A model generated the notes under the pieces. The model made no database searches. It was not told the origin of the DNA and worked only from the letters and a program-made list of their open reading frames with translations. Both the position numbers and the translations under genes were made by a program. From NCBI RefSeq assembly GCF_923079645.1, contig NZ_CAKLPY010000001.1, positions 372,001-436,000 of the forward strand: 64,000 nucleotides of DNA, written 5' to 3'. Shown one piece after another: positions 55,829 to 64,000 of the stretch. Within the stretch, counting starts at the first letter, position 1, and every line of letters starts with the position of its first letter. Source of the stretch: Emticicia aquatica (lineage in GTDB: Bacteria; Bacteroidota; Bacteroidia; Cytophagales; Spirosomataceae).

Positions 55829-56374
55829 ATGAAGAAAATTCAGTTAATGCTATTGCTATGCCTTTTTTCGAGTATTGTGACCCACGCTCAATACTATATG
55901 ACTCAAAAAGGAGAAACAAGCTTTTTCTCCGAAACACCGATGGAAAATATCTCGGCAATCAACAGCATGGTAGGTGCGGTAATCAATCCGATTACAAATG
56001 ATGTGGTAGTCAAGATGAATATCGCCCAATTTAAATTCCAAAATAAATTAATGGAAGAGCATTTTAATGAAAACTACATGGAAACCGAAAAGTTTCCAAC
56101 GGCAACATTTAAAGGTAAAATTTTTGAAAAAATTGATTTTTCAAAAGATGGAACTTACGATATTTCTATCAAAGGAATAGTAACAATCCATGGTGTAAGC
56201 AAAGATAAAACCGTGATTGGCAAACTTTCTATTGCTAAAGAACAAGTAATGTTTACTGGTAATTTTGATGTAAAATTAGTTGATTATAATATAGAAGTAC
56301 CCACTTTGGTATTTGCAAAAATTGCCGAGTCAATTGCTGTCAAAAATAAATTAGTATTGACAATCAAGAAGTAA
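55829..56374 (+). CDS. YceI-family lipid-binding periplasmic protein
   Basis: A 181-aa protein with a signal peptide (MKKIQLMLLLCLFSSIVTHAQ). The mature lipocalin-like YceI domain has NEVVVKMNIAQFKFQNKLME-type strands, ENYMETEKFPTATFKGKIFE and the VTIHGVSKDKTVIGKL turn. YceI proteins bind isoprenoid or quinone-like lipids in the periplasm. It sits in the ECF/Rieske/cytochrome cluster, 42 bp after the DUF5777 gene and 18 bp before the cytochrome gene. Confidence 0.87.
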   Translation: MKKIQLMLLLCLFSSIVTHAQYYMTQKGETSFFSETPMENISAINSMVGAVINPITNDVVVKMNIAQFKFQNKLMEEHFNENYMETEKFPTATFKGKIFEKIDFSKDGTYDISIKGIVTIHGVSKDKTVIGKLSIAKEQVMFTGNFDVKLVDYNIEVPTLVFAKIAESIAVKNKLVLTIKK

Positions 56375-56392
56375 CTTAATCAATCTAAAATT

Positions 56393-57604
56393 ATGAAGAG
56401 AATACAAAAAATCATATTGGTCTTTTCGGTGTTTATTTTTATTTTGAGTGCTTGTTTAGATAGTAAAAATAATGCACCAAGCCCCATTTCAAGTGCTGAA
56501 GTGAAAACTGGTACTATAGTAAATACTGACCCAACAACAACCAATACTGGTGGAACTTCCACAACAGCAACAAATGTAACTGGAGCTATTTTTACGAATG
56601 AAATCATGCCTCTATTAAAACGAGAATGTCTAGCTTGTCATCAAGCTCCAACTAACTCTGGAGGAATAAATCTAGAAACCTATACTCAAGTCAAAAAATA
56701 TGTCGATAATGGCAAACTTTATGGGAGTATAAGTGGAGCAAAAGGCTTTTCAAAAATGCCTCCAAGTGGTACTTTAACAAATGCTGATATTGCAAAAGTT
56801 AAAACTTGGATTGATGCTGGTGCAACGAATGATACTCCGATAATTACGCCACCAGTTGTTGTTACGCCGCCTGTTGTTTCACCTCCAATTGTAACGCCAA
56901 GTGGTTCAAGTATTACAATTGATTGCCCGAATGGAAGTGTGAGAATTGCTACAAATGCTATAGCAACAGGTGAAAGTCAAGAAGGTAGTAAAAATAATAC
57001 AAGTAGTTCAGCAACTGCCACAGTTTGTTTTGATACGCAGGTTTTGCCTTTTTTTCAATCAAGTTGTGCATTTAGTGGGTGCCATAATTCTCAATCTAAA
57101 AAAGAAGGGTATGACTTGTCAAATTATGCTTCAATCATATCAAGAGGCATTAAATCTGGAAAACCAACCGAGAGTGAAATCTATAAAGTAATGATAGCTA
57201 CCGGAAAAGATAGAATGCCTCCAGCACCATATCCCGCTATTGCTAAAGATAAATTAGACATGATTGCAAAATGGATTCAAGAAGGGGGACAAAATAAAGT
57301 TTGTGGTACAACTGGCAATGGAGCTACAACTGCAGGAACGTCAAGAACTGTAGTGGTGAATTTTACAGCTGTTAATGCCATTCTACAAACAAACTGCGTG
57401 AGTTGTCATAAAGCAGGTTTTGCATCGGCTGGTATCAGTCTTGATAATTATGCTGACATAAAAAAGCATAGTGCCAATGGCAGCCTTTATGGTAGTATAA
57501 CGGGAGCCTCTGGATACAAAAAAATGCCTCCTGGTGGACAATTGACTACTTGCGATGTAATGATAATCAAGAAATGGATTGATTTAGGAATGCCTAATAA
57601 TTAA
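56393..57604 (+). CDS. lipoprotein with three c-type heme motifs
   Basis: A 403-aa lipoprotein (lipobox FILSACLDS). It contains three repeats of a planctomycete-type cytochrome-like domain: CLACH (about residue 78), CAFSGCH (about 224) and CVSCH (about 334). Each is followed by a segment ending in a possible Met ligand (FSKMPPSG, DRMPPAP, YKKMPPGG). The middle motif is C-x4-C-H rather than C-x2-C-H, so its heme attachment is uncertain. Probably an outer- or inner-membrane-anchored electron carrier and the last gene of the ECF-linked cluster. A hairpin terminator follows. Confidence 0.82.
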   Translation: MKRIQKIILVFSVFIFILSACLDSKNNAPSPISSAEVKTGTIVNTDPTTTNTGGTSTTATNVTGAIFTNEIMPLLKRECLACHQAPTNSGGINLETYTQVKKYVDNGKLYGSISGAKGFSKMPPSGTLTNADIAKVKTWIDAGATNDTPIITPPVVVTPPVVSPPIVTPSGSSITIDCPNGSVRIATNAIATGESQEGSKNNTSSSATATVCFDTQVLPFFQSSCAFSGCHNSQSKKEGYDLSNYASIISRGIKSGKPTESEIYKVMIATGKDRMPPAPYPAIAKDKLDMIAKWIQEGGQNKVCGTTGNGATTAGTSRTVVVNFTAVNAILQTNCVSCHKAGFASAGISLDNYADIKKHSANGSLYGSITGASGYKKMPPGGQLTTCDVMIIKKWIDLGMPNN

Positions 57605-57615
57605 AGTTTTTATAG

Positions 57616-57650
57616 AACGAGAAGTAGCCATTGGTTACTTCTCGTTTTTA
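57616..57650. terminator. hairpin terminator between convergent genes
   Basis: An 11-bp perfect stem (AACGAGAAGTA and its complement at 57636-57646) with a 9-nt loop is followed by T-rich sequence on the plus strand. It ends the cytochrome cluster and lies at the end of the opposing hisC gene, so it may serve both. Confidence 0.75.
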
Positions 57651-57667
57651 TTAGAATTGTAAAATCT

Positions 57668-58714
57668 TTAATATTTTTTTAAAGCTTTTAAGAGCGTATC
57701 ATTTTCTTTTTGCGTACCAATCGAAATACGGATACAATCTTCGCACAAAATCACATTTGAGCGATTACGAGTAATTACTTTTTGTTCAATTAAAAAATGG
57801 AATAAAGCATTTGCATCAGTAAATTTTACTAATAATTGGTTAGAATCTGAAGGATAAATGTGCTTCACAATGCTCAGTTCTGAGAGTTTTTTGTGCAGTC
57901 GTTTACGTTCTTTCAAAATCTGCTTTACATATTTATCTTTTTTGTTTTCTTTACCCAATGCCGCATAAAGCAATTTTTGTGTTACACCATTAAGGTTGTA
58001 AGGATATTTAATTTTGTTCAAAATTTTGATAAATTCATCTGAAGCAAAGGCCATTCCCAAACGCAATGCTGCCAAACCCCATGCTTTTGAGAATGTCTGC
58101 AAAACCACTAAATTGGGGTAAGTATCAAGCAACTTCGTGAAAGAATCTTCTGTTGCGAAATCAATATAGGCCTCATCAACTACTACCAATCCCGTTTTGA
58201 AATTATCCAAAATATGCAAGATAGCATTTCTTTCAATTATATTTCCCGAAGGATTATTAGGCGAACAAATCCAAATTATTTTTGTATGCTTGTCGGCCGT
58301 TTCTAATACTTTTTTCGTATCTACTTGAAAATCTGGGGTTAATGGCACTTGTTTTACTTCGATATTTTGAACATCAGCACAAACTTTATACATACCATAA
58401 GTTGGCGGTAAAATCAAAATATTGTCTTTTTGAGGTTCACAAGTTGCTCGAATCACTAAATCAATGGCTTCATCCGAACCATTGCCTAAGAAAATTTGAG
58501 CGGGACGAACACCTTTTATTTCGCCCAATTTTTCTTTAACTGCCGCCTGATATGGGTCTGGATATCGGTTATAATTTCCCGAAATAACCGAACCATAAGG
58601 GTTTTCGTTGGCATCTAAAAAAGTGCCTTCTTTACCTGAGTATTCATCACGAGCCGAAGCATAAGGAGTGAGTGTAAGAATATGTGGACGAATGACATTG
58701 CTTAATGAGAACAT
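57668..58714 (-). CDS. hisC: histidinol-phosphate aminotransferase
   Basis: A 348-aa class I/II PLP aminotransferase. It begins NVIRPHILTLTPYASARDEY, with FLDANENPYG (substrate binding), IFLGNGSDEAIDLVIRA, WICSPNNPSGN, VVDEAYIDFA and the Schiff-base Lys in QTFSKAWGLAALRLGMAF. HisC converts imidazole-acetol phosphate to histidinol phosphate in histidine synthesis. No other his gene is visible, so it is unlinked here; closely related aromatic aminotransferases are a minor alternative. Confidence 0.9.
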   Translation of the reverse strand: MFSLSNVIRPHILTLTPYASARDEYSGKEGTFLDANENPYGSVISGNYNRYPDPYQAAVKEKLGEIKGVRPAQIFLGNGSDEAIDLVIRATCEPQKDNILILPPTYGMYKVCADVQNIEVKQVPLTPDFQVDTKKVLETADKHTKIIWICSPNNPSGNIIERNAILHILDNFKTGLVVVDEAYIDFATEDSFTKLLDTYPNLVVLQTFSKAWGLAALRLGMAFASDEFIKILNKIKYPYNLNGVTQKLLYAALGKENKKDKYVKQILKERKRLHKKLSELSIVKHIYPSDSNQLLVKFTDANALFHFLIEQKVITRNRSNVILCEDCIRISIGTQKENDTLLKALKKY

Positions 58715-58871
58715 GGAAGTATTTACAGTTTATGAAAAATGATTGATGTCGGAGCTATCCAAAGGATAGTAAACTTTCATCATTACGATTATTTATTTTA
58801 ATATAAAATATTGATAGAGAGTTATTGATGTGGTTTGCAATTCGTTATTCATCATTTGGAATGAGAATATT

Positions 58872-58904
58872 TTTGCAAAACTCTTCAATCTTAGTCTAAC
58901 TTTG
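58872..58904 (+). promoter_or_regulatory. Bacteroidota sigma-ABfr promoter of hemF
   Basis: A TTTG box at 58872-58875 and TAACTTTG at 58897-58904, separated by 21 bp, match the Bacteroidota TTTG/TAnnTTTG consensus. The hemF ATG is 22 bp further on, leaving a short leader. Confidence 0.6.
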
Positions 58905-58926
58905 CACAAAATTTCAAAAGAATATT

Positions 58927-59823
58927 ATGTTATCCAAAGAAAATATTGCCGAATACTTCAAAACATTACAAGATAATATCTGTCAAGCTTTAGAATTGAC
59001 TGATGGAAAAGCCAAATTTCAAGAGGATAATTGGCAACATCATAGCGGTGGAGGCGGTCGAACCCGTGTTTTGGTCAATGGAAATATCATCGAAAAAGGA
59101 GGCGTGAATTTTTCTGTCGTAACTGGCGAAACCTCTGATGCACTACAAAAACAGTTAAAACTGACCGAAAAAGCCGATTATTTTGCTACTGGTGTAAGTA
59201 TTGTGCAGCATCCAATTAGCCCAATGGTTCCAATTATTCACATGAATGTACGGTATTTTGAAATGTCAAATGGTATTTCTTGGTTTGGTGGTGGTATTGA
59301 TTTAACACCTCATTATGTGGTTGATGAAGATGCTCGTTGGTTTCATGAACAACTAAAAAAAGCGTGTGATAAACATGACTCAGAAGCCTATGCCAAATAC
59401 AAAGAATGGGCAGATAACTATTTTTATATTCCTCACCGTCATGAAACTCGTGGGGTAGGGGGCATTTTCTTTGATTATTTAAAACCACAAGATTCGACAG
59501 AAAAAGAAAAAATATTTGATTTTGTGAAATCTGTCGGCGAATCATTTGCTCCGATTTACACTCATTTAATGGCAAAAAATAGCCAGATTTCTTTTGGTGA
59601 AGAAGAAAAAAAATGGCAAATGCTCCGTCGTGGACGTTATGTTGAATTTAATTTAGTTTGGGATAGAGGTACAAAATTTGGACTAGAAACTAACGGTCGC
59701 ACCGAGTCGATTTTGATGAGTTTACCACCTGTGGCTAATTGGGTTTATGATTATCAACCACAACCCAACAGTCCAGAAGAACGCACATTGAGTCTATTGA
59801 AAAAAGGAATAGATTGGATATAA
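58927..59823 (+). CDS. hemF: aerobic coproporphyrinogen III oxidase
   Basis: A 298-aa oxygen-dependent coproporphyrinogen oxidase, the usual length. Family signatures are WQHHSGGGGRTRVLVNG, MNVRYFEMSNGISWFGGGID, LTPHYV and YFYIPHRHETRGVGGIFFDY, then GRYVEFNLVWDRGTKFGL. It converts coproporphyrinogen III to protoporphyrinogen IX in heme synthesis and requires oxygen, so the organism respires aerobically. It has its own promoter. Confidence 0.95.
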   Translation: MLSKENIAEYFKTLQDNICQALELTDGKAKFQEDNWQHHSGGGGRTRVLVNGNIIEKGGVNFSVVTGETSDALQKQLKLTEKADYFATGVSIVQHPISPMVPIIHMNVRYFEMSNGISWFGGGIDLTPHYVVDEDARWFHEQLKKACDKHDSEAYAKYKEWADNYFYIPHRHETRGVGGIFFDYLKPQDSTEKEKIFDFVKSVGESFAPIYTHLMAKNSQISFGEEEKKWQMLRRGRYVEFNLVWDRGTKFGLETNGRTESILMSLPPVANWVYDYQPQPNSPEERTLSLLKKGIDWI

Positions 59824-59831
59824 AACCAAGG

Positions 59832-59866
59832 CTAAGAATGGTTGAATTCAATTCAACCATTCTTAG
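59832..59866. terminator. long palindromic hairpin between hemF and the FMN protein
   Basis: CTAAGAATGGTTGAATT and its reverse complement on either side of one central base, 17 bp per arm. It lies between two convergent genes, 9 bp after the hemF stop and 6 bp before the end of the opposing gene. It is probably a bidirectional terminator; flanking A/T runs are modest. Confidence 0.65.
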
Positions 59867-59871
59867 AAAAA

Positions 59872-61422
59872 TTATTTTCCGCCCAAATATGGGTTTTCTA
59901 ACAGCTTTTTTAAGCCCTCAAATTTTACAGGCGTTTTTTGGTATTGATAAGTTGTTCGTAATGACTGCGTACGGTTATTGTCGCCCATTGCCACATCTAC
60001 ATCATCCATCATAAATTGGCTTGGATGCTCGTATCCGCAAGCATGACAAATATCAAGAATTTCTTTCGTCAACGTTTTTACGTAATTATAAAAACGTTCG
60101 CTTTTGAGCGTTGGGTCAATTCCACCTTGTAGCCATTTATTTTGAGTAGCTACTCCACTTGGACAACGATTTGTATGGCAAACTTGTGCCTGAATACAAC
60201 CAATCGACATCATTGATTCTCTAGCGACATTGATTACATCAACGCCCATCGAAAATGCCATAATTGCTGTATCGGGCAAACCTAATTTCCCTGAACCAAT
60301 AAATGTTATTTTATCGTTCAATTCTCGTTTTTGAAATATTCGATAAACTGATGAAAAAGCATATACAAATGGCAATGAAACGTGGTCAGCAAAACTTGGA
60401 GGGGCAGCTCCAGTTCCGCCTTCACCACCATCTATTGTAATAAAATCAGGGCCTTTGTTTGTTTTTTTCATCAAATCGGCCAATTCTTCCCACATTTCTA
60501 ATTTTCCAACCGCCGATTTTATGCCAACTGGCAAGCCCGTTGCTTTGGCCATCAATTCAATAAAATCGACCATTTCTTTGATGTTAGAAAAAGCACTATG
60601 ATAAGCAGGAGAAATGACATCTTTTCCCATAGGAACATGACGGATTTCTGCTAATTCTTTTGTCAATTTTGAGGCAGGTAACACGCCACCTTTGCCTGGT
60701 TTGGCTCCTTGCGAAAGCTTCAATTCAATCATTTTTATGCAAGGATTTTCTTGGCAAAGTTTCACGAGTTTTTCCAAAACAAAATTTCCGTCATCATCTC
60801 TAATGCCGAAATAGGCGGTTCCGATATTTAGCACAACATCTGCTCCATTTTTATGGTACGGCGAAAGTCCACCTTCGCCAGTATTGTGGTAGCAGCCAAA
60901 TTTTGCTGCTCCTTTATTCATCGAATCAATGGCCGTAGCTGAAAGTGACCCGTAGCTCATTCCCGAAATATTAACGACTGATTTTGGTAAAAAAGGTTTT
61001 TGACGTTGATGAAATTCGCCAATCACTTTTGCTGATGGACAAATATATGGATTGCCAATATTTGGGTGGTCTTTAGGCAATTTATAAGGCAACATGGCAG
61101 GTTTTATAAAATTATATCCTGCACTATACAAATCTTGGTCAGTGCCAAAACCTTGAAAATTATTCTCTTTTTTGGAAGAAGCATATATCCATGAGCGTTG
61201 ACGGCGATTAAAAGGAAGCTCTTCTCGATTGTTTGCTACAATGTATTGACGAAGTTCTGGCCCAACGCTCTCAATAAAATAACGGAGATGTCCAACAATT
61301 GGAAAATTATGTTGTACCGTGTGGGATTTTTGGAAAATATCACGAATAGCAATAATTAAAAGAAATAGCAGTAGATAGCCCCACCAAGCAATATTTTCAA
61401 AGAATTGTAAAATGGATTCCAT
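59872..61422 (-). CDS. FMN-binding glutamate synthase family protein
   Basis: A 516-aa protein with an N-terminal membrane span (IAWWGYLLLFLLIIAIRDIF) and the glutamate-synthase alpha-like TIM barrel: MSYGSLSATAIDSMNKGAAK, GEGGLSPYHKNGADVVLNIG, GAKPGKGGVLPASKLTKELA, FITIDGGEGGTGAAPPSFAD, and a Cys-rich end (IQAQVCHTNRCPSGVATQ) typical of this domain. The family is distinct from true GltB because the amidotransferase domain is absent. It may be a membrane-anchored oxidoreductase; its substrate is unknown. Confidence 0.88.
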   Translation of the reverse strand: MESILQFFENIAWWGYLLLFLLIIAIRDIFQKSHTVQHNFPIVGHLRYFIESVGPELRQYIVANNREELPFNRRQRSWIYASSKKENNFQGFGTDQDLYSAGYNFIKPAMLPYKLPKDHPNIGNPYICPSAKVIGEFHQRQKPFLPKSVVNISGMSYGSLSATAIDSMNKGAAKFGCYHNTGEGGLSPYHKNGADVVLNIGTAYFGIRDDDGNFVLEKLVKLCQENPCIKMIELKLSQGAKPGKGGVLPASKLTKELAEIRHVPMGKDVISPAYHSAFSNIKEMVDFIELMAKATGLPVGIKSAVGKLEMWEELADLMKKTNKGPDFITIDGGEGGTGAAPPSFADHVSLPFVYAFSSVYRIFQKRELNDKITFIGSGKLGLPDTAIMAFSMGVDVINVARESMMSIGCIQAQVCHTNRCPSGVATQNKWLQGGIDPTLKSERFYNYVKTLTKEILDICHACGYEHPSQFMMDDVDVAMGDNNRTQSLRTTYQYQKTPVKFEGLKKLLENPYLGGK

Positions 61423-62460
61423 TAGGTTTTATGATTGAATGTTGATGGAGCGAAGTTAAATGATATTTTGGTTCAAACAAAAATGTTTTAAAACTAGGAG
61501 GAATCATGTTTGTAAAGGCCTAATATTTTCAATTTTCATTTACCGCTCAATTCCTTCCAAAAATAGGTTGATTTGTGCAGTTTATCGAAAATGAGGAATA
61601 AAATATGTTTTTAATATAGATTTTTACAGAGTCTTAAATGAAAAAAAACTTTATAAGAATAAATAATAATCTATTGAGTGACCAAATCGAGTAATTATAG
61701 TCAAAGTTACGAGAGGATGTAAAAGAAAAATGGAGTCGAATCCAACCCCATTTTTACTGAACAATTGCTATTGAGTGAATATTTTTAATTAAGAATAATT
61801 GCTATTGAATATATAAAAGTTTCGTTTTAGAATAAAAAAACAACATTGAGTGTACCTTTAAAATGAACATTCGGTGTCCCAATTTAAGCCTTACTGGCAA
61901 TTGCTATTGAATTGTATTTTTTTAAGAATTGTTAATGAGCAGAAGTAAAATTAAAGAAAATTGATTCTTTAATTAAATTGGAAGTGAATTTCGCTCAATA
62001 ATATTAAAGTAACCCGAAAAATCACTTCCAACACCCCCCACAAAGGAGATTCACCTAGTTATTAGGAAGGCAAAAATGCTCATTTATGGAGGGGTTGGAG
62101 TGACCATTACGATGTCCCATATTTCTAATCGAAATAATCGTACCAATCGCAACCAAAGTGTAACCACTGATACCTAAATGCTGATTTTTGGACACTGTGA
62201 TTTTAGGGTTTTTCCCTTTTTCTTTTAAGAAAAAAAAACATTCAATTAAAAAAGATTACTTTGACACCATTGGATAATTTTTTAGGAAAATTCAAAATAA
62301 TCGTCAAATTAAATCCTTGAAAATTTGTAAATTTATCAATGAAAATAAATAAATTATTCAGCGGTAGCAATGTAAAATGCCAATCAAATTGGCATAGATT
62401 TTGATAAAACTGACCAATTTATGTGCAATCAAATTGTACTATTCTAATAAAAAGTAAAAA
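61423..62460. other. about 1-kb intergenic region with spaced repeats
   Basis: No convincing gene. AATTGCTATTGA occurs at 61763, 61797 and 61899 (spacings 34 and 102, i.e. 3 times 34). A 46-codon GTG-start frame on the minus strand (62055-62195, SGYTLVAIGTIISIRNMG) is possible but weak. The region before 62461 is very AT-rich and should hold the promoter of the small ORF. Confidence 0.45.
61763..61910. repeat. three phased copies of AATTGCTATTGA
   Basis: Exact 12-bp copies at 61763-61774, 61797-61808 and 61899-61910, at multiples of 34 bp. They may be binding sites or a decayed tandem repeat. Confidence 0.5.
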
Positions 62461-62682
62461 ATGAAAACGGCTGCAAAAACAACCCTCAATTCAATGGAAG
62501 AAGTATTGCTCGAAATCAATACTTTAATTGAACAACAGGAAAAAGAAGATTATGCAAAAATTTTTATGGTTAGAAGAAACCTAAGCCTTACTTATGAGTC
62601 GAATTATTACTTAGAAATAATGAACGTTACGACAACAATTGGCTCAAGAACAAATGTTTGGAACGCCGAAGTTACGCTTTAA
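62461..62682 (+). CDS. small hypothetical protein
   Basis: A 73-aa ORF with an ATG (MKTAAKTTLNSMEEVLLEIN). It has an N-terminal helical part and a strand-like C-terminus, and no known family. It converges with the GNAT gene, overlapping it by 4 bp. It could be a real small protein; the preceding AT-rich region is compatible with a promoter. Confidence 0.45.
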   Translation: MKTAAKTTLNSMEEVLLEINTLIEQQEKEDYAKIFMVRRNLSLTYESNYYLEIMNVTTTIGSRTNVWNAEVTL

Positions 62683-63149
62683 GGCAGCCGAAGCTCCATT
62701 TCGTCACTTGTAGAACGAAATCCAAATTTTTCGTAAACGGGTCTTCCGTCGTCAGAAGCATGAAGTGAAATGCGTTTATATCCCCGACTGATTGCTTCTT
62801 GTAAAATACAATTAAATATTTGCTTCCCGATTCCTTTTCCTCTCCACTTTGGAAGCGTGTAAATATTCAGAATATAAGCAATTTTTCCATCAATTAGCGT
62901 GAAACCAGGTGTAATTTGAAAAAAACACAAGCCGCTCGTTGCTACAATTTCGTTATTATTGACCGCCAACCACGCCACAAATTCATCATTTTGCATACTT
63001 TTATACAAATATTCACGAAGAGAAGTTTTCAACTCCTCTTCGCTATATTGTCGTGTTTCTGCTGCTTGAACTTCTTTCAAAAAATCAATTCTAAGTCGAA
63101 CCAATTCGTCAAGGTCATTTAAATAGGCTTTACGGAAAGATGTGGTCAT
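62679..63149 (-). CDS. GNAT N-acetyltransferase (second)
   Basis: A 156-aa GNAT with acetyl-CoA loop LPKWRGKGIGKQIFNCILQE and the C-terminal GYKRISLHASDDGRPVYEKF, then GFRSTSDEMELRLP. It lies 8 bp after the sugar-nucleotidyltransferase gene on the same strand, so the pair is probably co-transcribed. The substrate is unknown. Confidence 0.88.
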   Translation of the reverse strand: MTTSFRKAYLNDLDELVRLRIDFLKEVQAAETRQYSEEELKTSLREYLYKSMQNDEFVAWLAVNNNEIVATSGLCFFQITPGFTLIDGKIAYILNIYTLPKWRGKGIGKQIFNCILQEAISRGYKRISLHASDDGRPVYEKFGFRSTSDEMELRLP

Positions 63150-63157
63150 ATTAATAA

Positions 63158-64000
63158 TTAATAAAGTCCAGCGTTTGATAATTTTTGTAAAGCTTCCATA
63201 ACCGTTGGTTTATCTTCGGGATAAGTAACGCCAAACCATTCGGATTCATTTGAGAATACCTTACATTTGCCCAAACCATTTTGGATTAAATGTGTCATTA
63301 CATTCGGAATATAAAATTCGGCTTTCGGCGAATCAATATTTTTTGATGAATATTCCTTAAACATTTCGTTGATTACTGGAAAAACATTCGGCATAAATCC
63401 CCAAAAATTCATCGAAACTGGTGTGTTTTCAGCTAATTCTGTTAATTTATCTCCTTCTTCAAATACAATGGTATTATCGGCTTGACGATAGATTTTTGTT
63501 CGCTCGGTAACAACTTTCAAAAAACCATTTTCATCCAATTCACATACGCCTCTCGATACAGAACCATTTTCTGATAAGGTATTTTTGATTTGATAACCCA
63601 CCATCGCATGACAAGTTTCGTCGGCGTTGTTTGAAAGAAAATCAGCCATAATCTTGAATCCTTCGTAGCCATAAAAGTCATCTGCATTGATAACCGCAAA
63701 CGGTGTGTTGGTTTGTTCCCATGCACACAAAACAGCGTGTCCTGTTCCCCAAGGTTTAGTTCTTTCAACCGCTCCTAATTCGCTCGGAACATATCTCTGA
63801 ACACCTTGAATGGCAAAATCGTAGTCAATTTTTCCATCTAGCTTAGGCCCAAATATTTCTTGAAAATCATTTTTTAATTCTTCTCTAATGATAAATACGA
63901 TTTTCCCAAAACCAGCTTTTATAGCGTCATAAAGAGAATAATCAATGATAGTTTCGCCATTTGGACCAAATTTGTCCAATTGTTTGATGCCACCGTATCG
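63158..64000 (-). CDS. sugar-1-phosphate nucleotidyltransferase-like protein, 5' end cut by the window
   Basis: At least 280 residues; the frame is open to the right edge and enters as RYGGIKQLDKFGPNGETIID, the usual start region of NDP-sugar pyrophosphorylases (after a G-x-G-x-R-x-G motif that lies beyond the window). The metal/substrate segments TGHAVLCAWEQTNTPFAVIN, ADDFYGYEGFKIMADFL and VSMNFWGFMPNVFPVINEMF support a nucleotidyltransferase fold. The specific sugar is unknown. Confidence 0.85.
   Translation of the reverse strand, partial: RYGGIKQLDKFGPNGETIIDYSLYDAIKAGFGKIVFIIREELKNDFQEIFGPKLDGKIDYDFAIQGVQRYVPSELGAVERTKPWGTGHAVLCAWEQTNTPFAVINADDFYGYEGFKIMADFLSNNADETCHAMVGYQIKNTLSENGSVSRGVCELDENGFLKVVTERTKIYRQADNTIVFEEGDKLTELAENTPVSMNFWGFMPNVFPVINEMFKEYSSKNIDSPKAEFYIPNVMTHLIQNGLGKCKVFSNESEWFGVTYPEDKPTVMEALQKLSNAGLY

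Noticed and set aside
62055..62195. 46-codon GTG-start minus-strand ORF
   Set aside because: Weak start, no family, and lies in an otherwise non-coding gap; it may be chance.

Overview
The window is a piece of a Bacteroidota chromosome, most likely an aerobic Cytophagia-type organism. That is inferred from a T9SS-type gliding-motility C-terminal domain, Bacteroidota-style integrase and primase genes, a TTTG/TAnnTTTG promoter in front of hemF, low GC content and large YD-repeat and Ig-like surface proteins. I cannot name the genus from sequence alone.

Region 1 (1 to about 19,163) is the right-hand part of an integrated mobile element. Its right boundary is a 47-bp duplicate of the 3' half of a tRNA carrying anticodon CAT (19117-19163). 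The tRNA's own hairpin terminator lies just beyond it, so the element sits in the 3' end of a tRNA-Met-like gene whose intact copy should be to the left of the window. Next to that end are a tyrosine integrase and a 363-aa protein of unknown function. They are followed by a tight leftward operon: two helix-turn-helix (excisionase-like) proteins, a BT4734/VirE-N plus DUF3987 primase-helicase-like protein, and a long prokaryotic Argonaute whose PIWI motifs look catalytically dead. Further left are a lone exported protein, a wreck of older defence genes (a Type III Mod fragment fused to an McrC fragment), a four-gene restriction-modification operon with two C5-cytosine methyltransferases around a McrB-like ATPase and a DUF2357 nuclease (LlaJI/BsuMI-like), and an ArdA antirestriction gene.

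Region 2 (19,390-44,150) is chromosomal accessory DNA dominated by surface proteins: a LuxR-type regulator, a tail-fibre-like exported protein, and a roughly 3,040-aa Rhs/YD-repeat polymorphic toxin with a small membrane protein overlapping its end. Three orphan Rhs tips follow. Each restarts at the same point of the Rhs core, carries its own C-terminal domain (a GHSHG lipase-like fold, an M23 peptidase, and one unknown), has its own candidate immunity gene, and is separated from the next by a conserved spacer repeat. A beta-barrel protein, a second YD-repeat protein and a protein with a T9SS sorting domain complete the block.

Region 3 (44,329-64,000) is mostly ordinary chromosome: an MFS transporter, a VanZ-like protein, a PLP amino-acid decarboxylase, GNAT and LysR genes, and a VCBS/Ig-repeat surface protein. 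A compact rightward cluster encodes an ECF sigma factor, a membrane-anchored partner, a Rieske protein, a DUF5777 barrel, a YceI protein and a tri-heme-motif lipoprotein. Then come hisC, hemF, an FMN-binding glutamate-synthase-family protein, a 1-kb non-coding gap, a small ORF, a second GNAT, and a sugar-nucleotidyltransferase cut by the window edge.

The two most interesting systems are the inactive-looking Argonaute co-transcribed with the element's replication genes, and the Rhs toxin with its array of swappable tips. All functional assignments come from reading the sequence; no searches were run.
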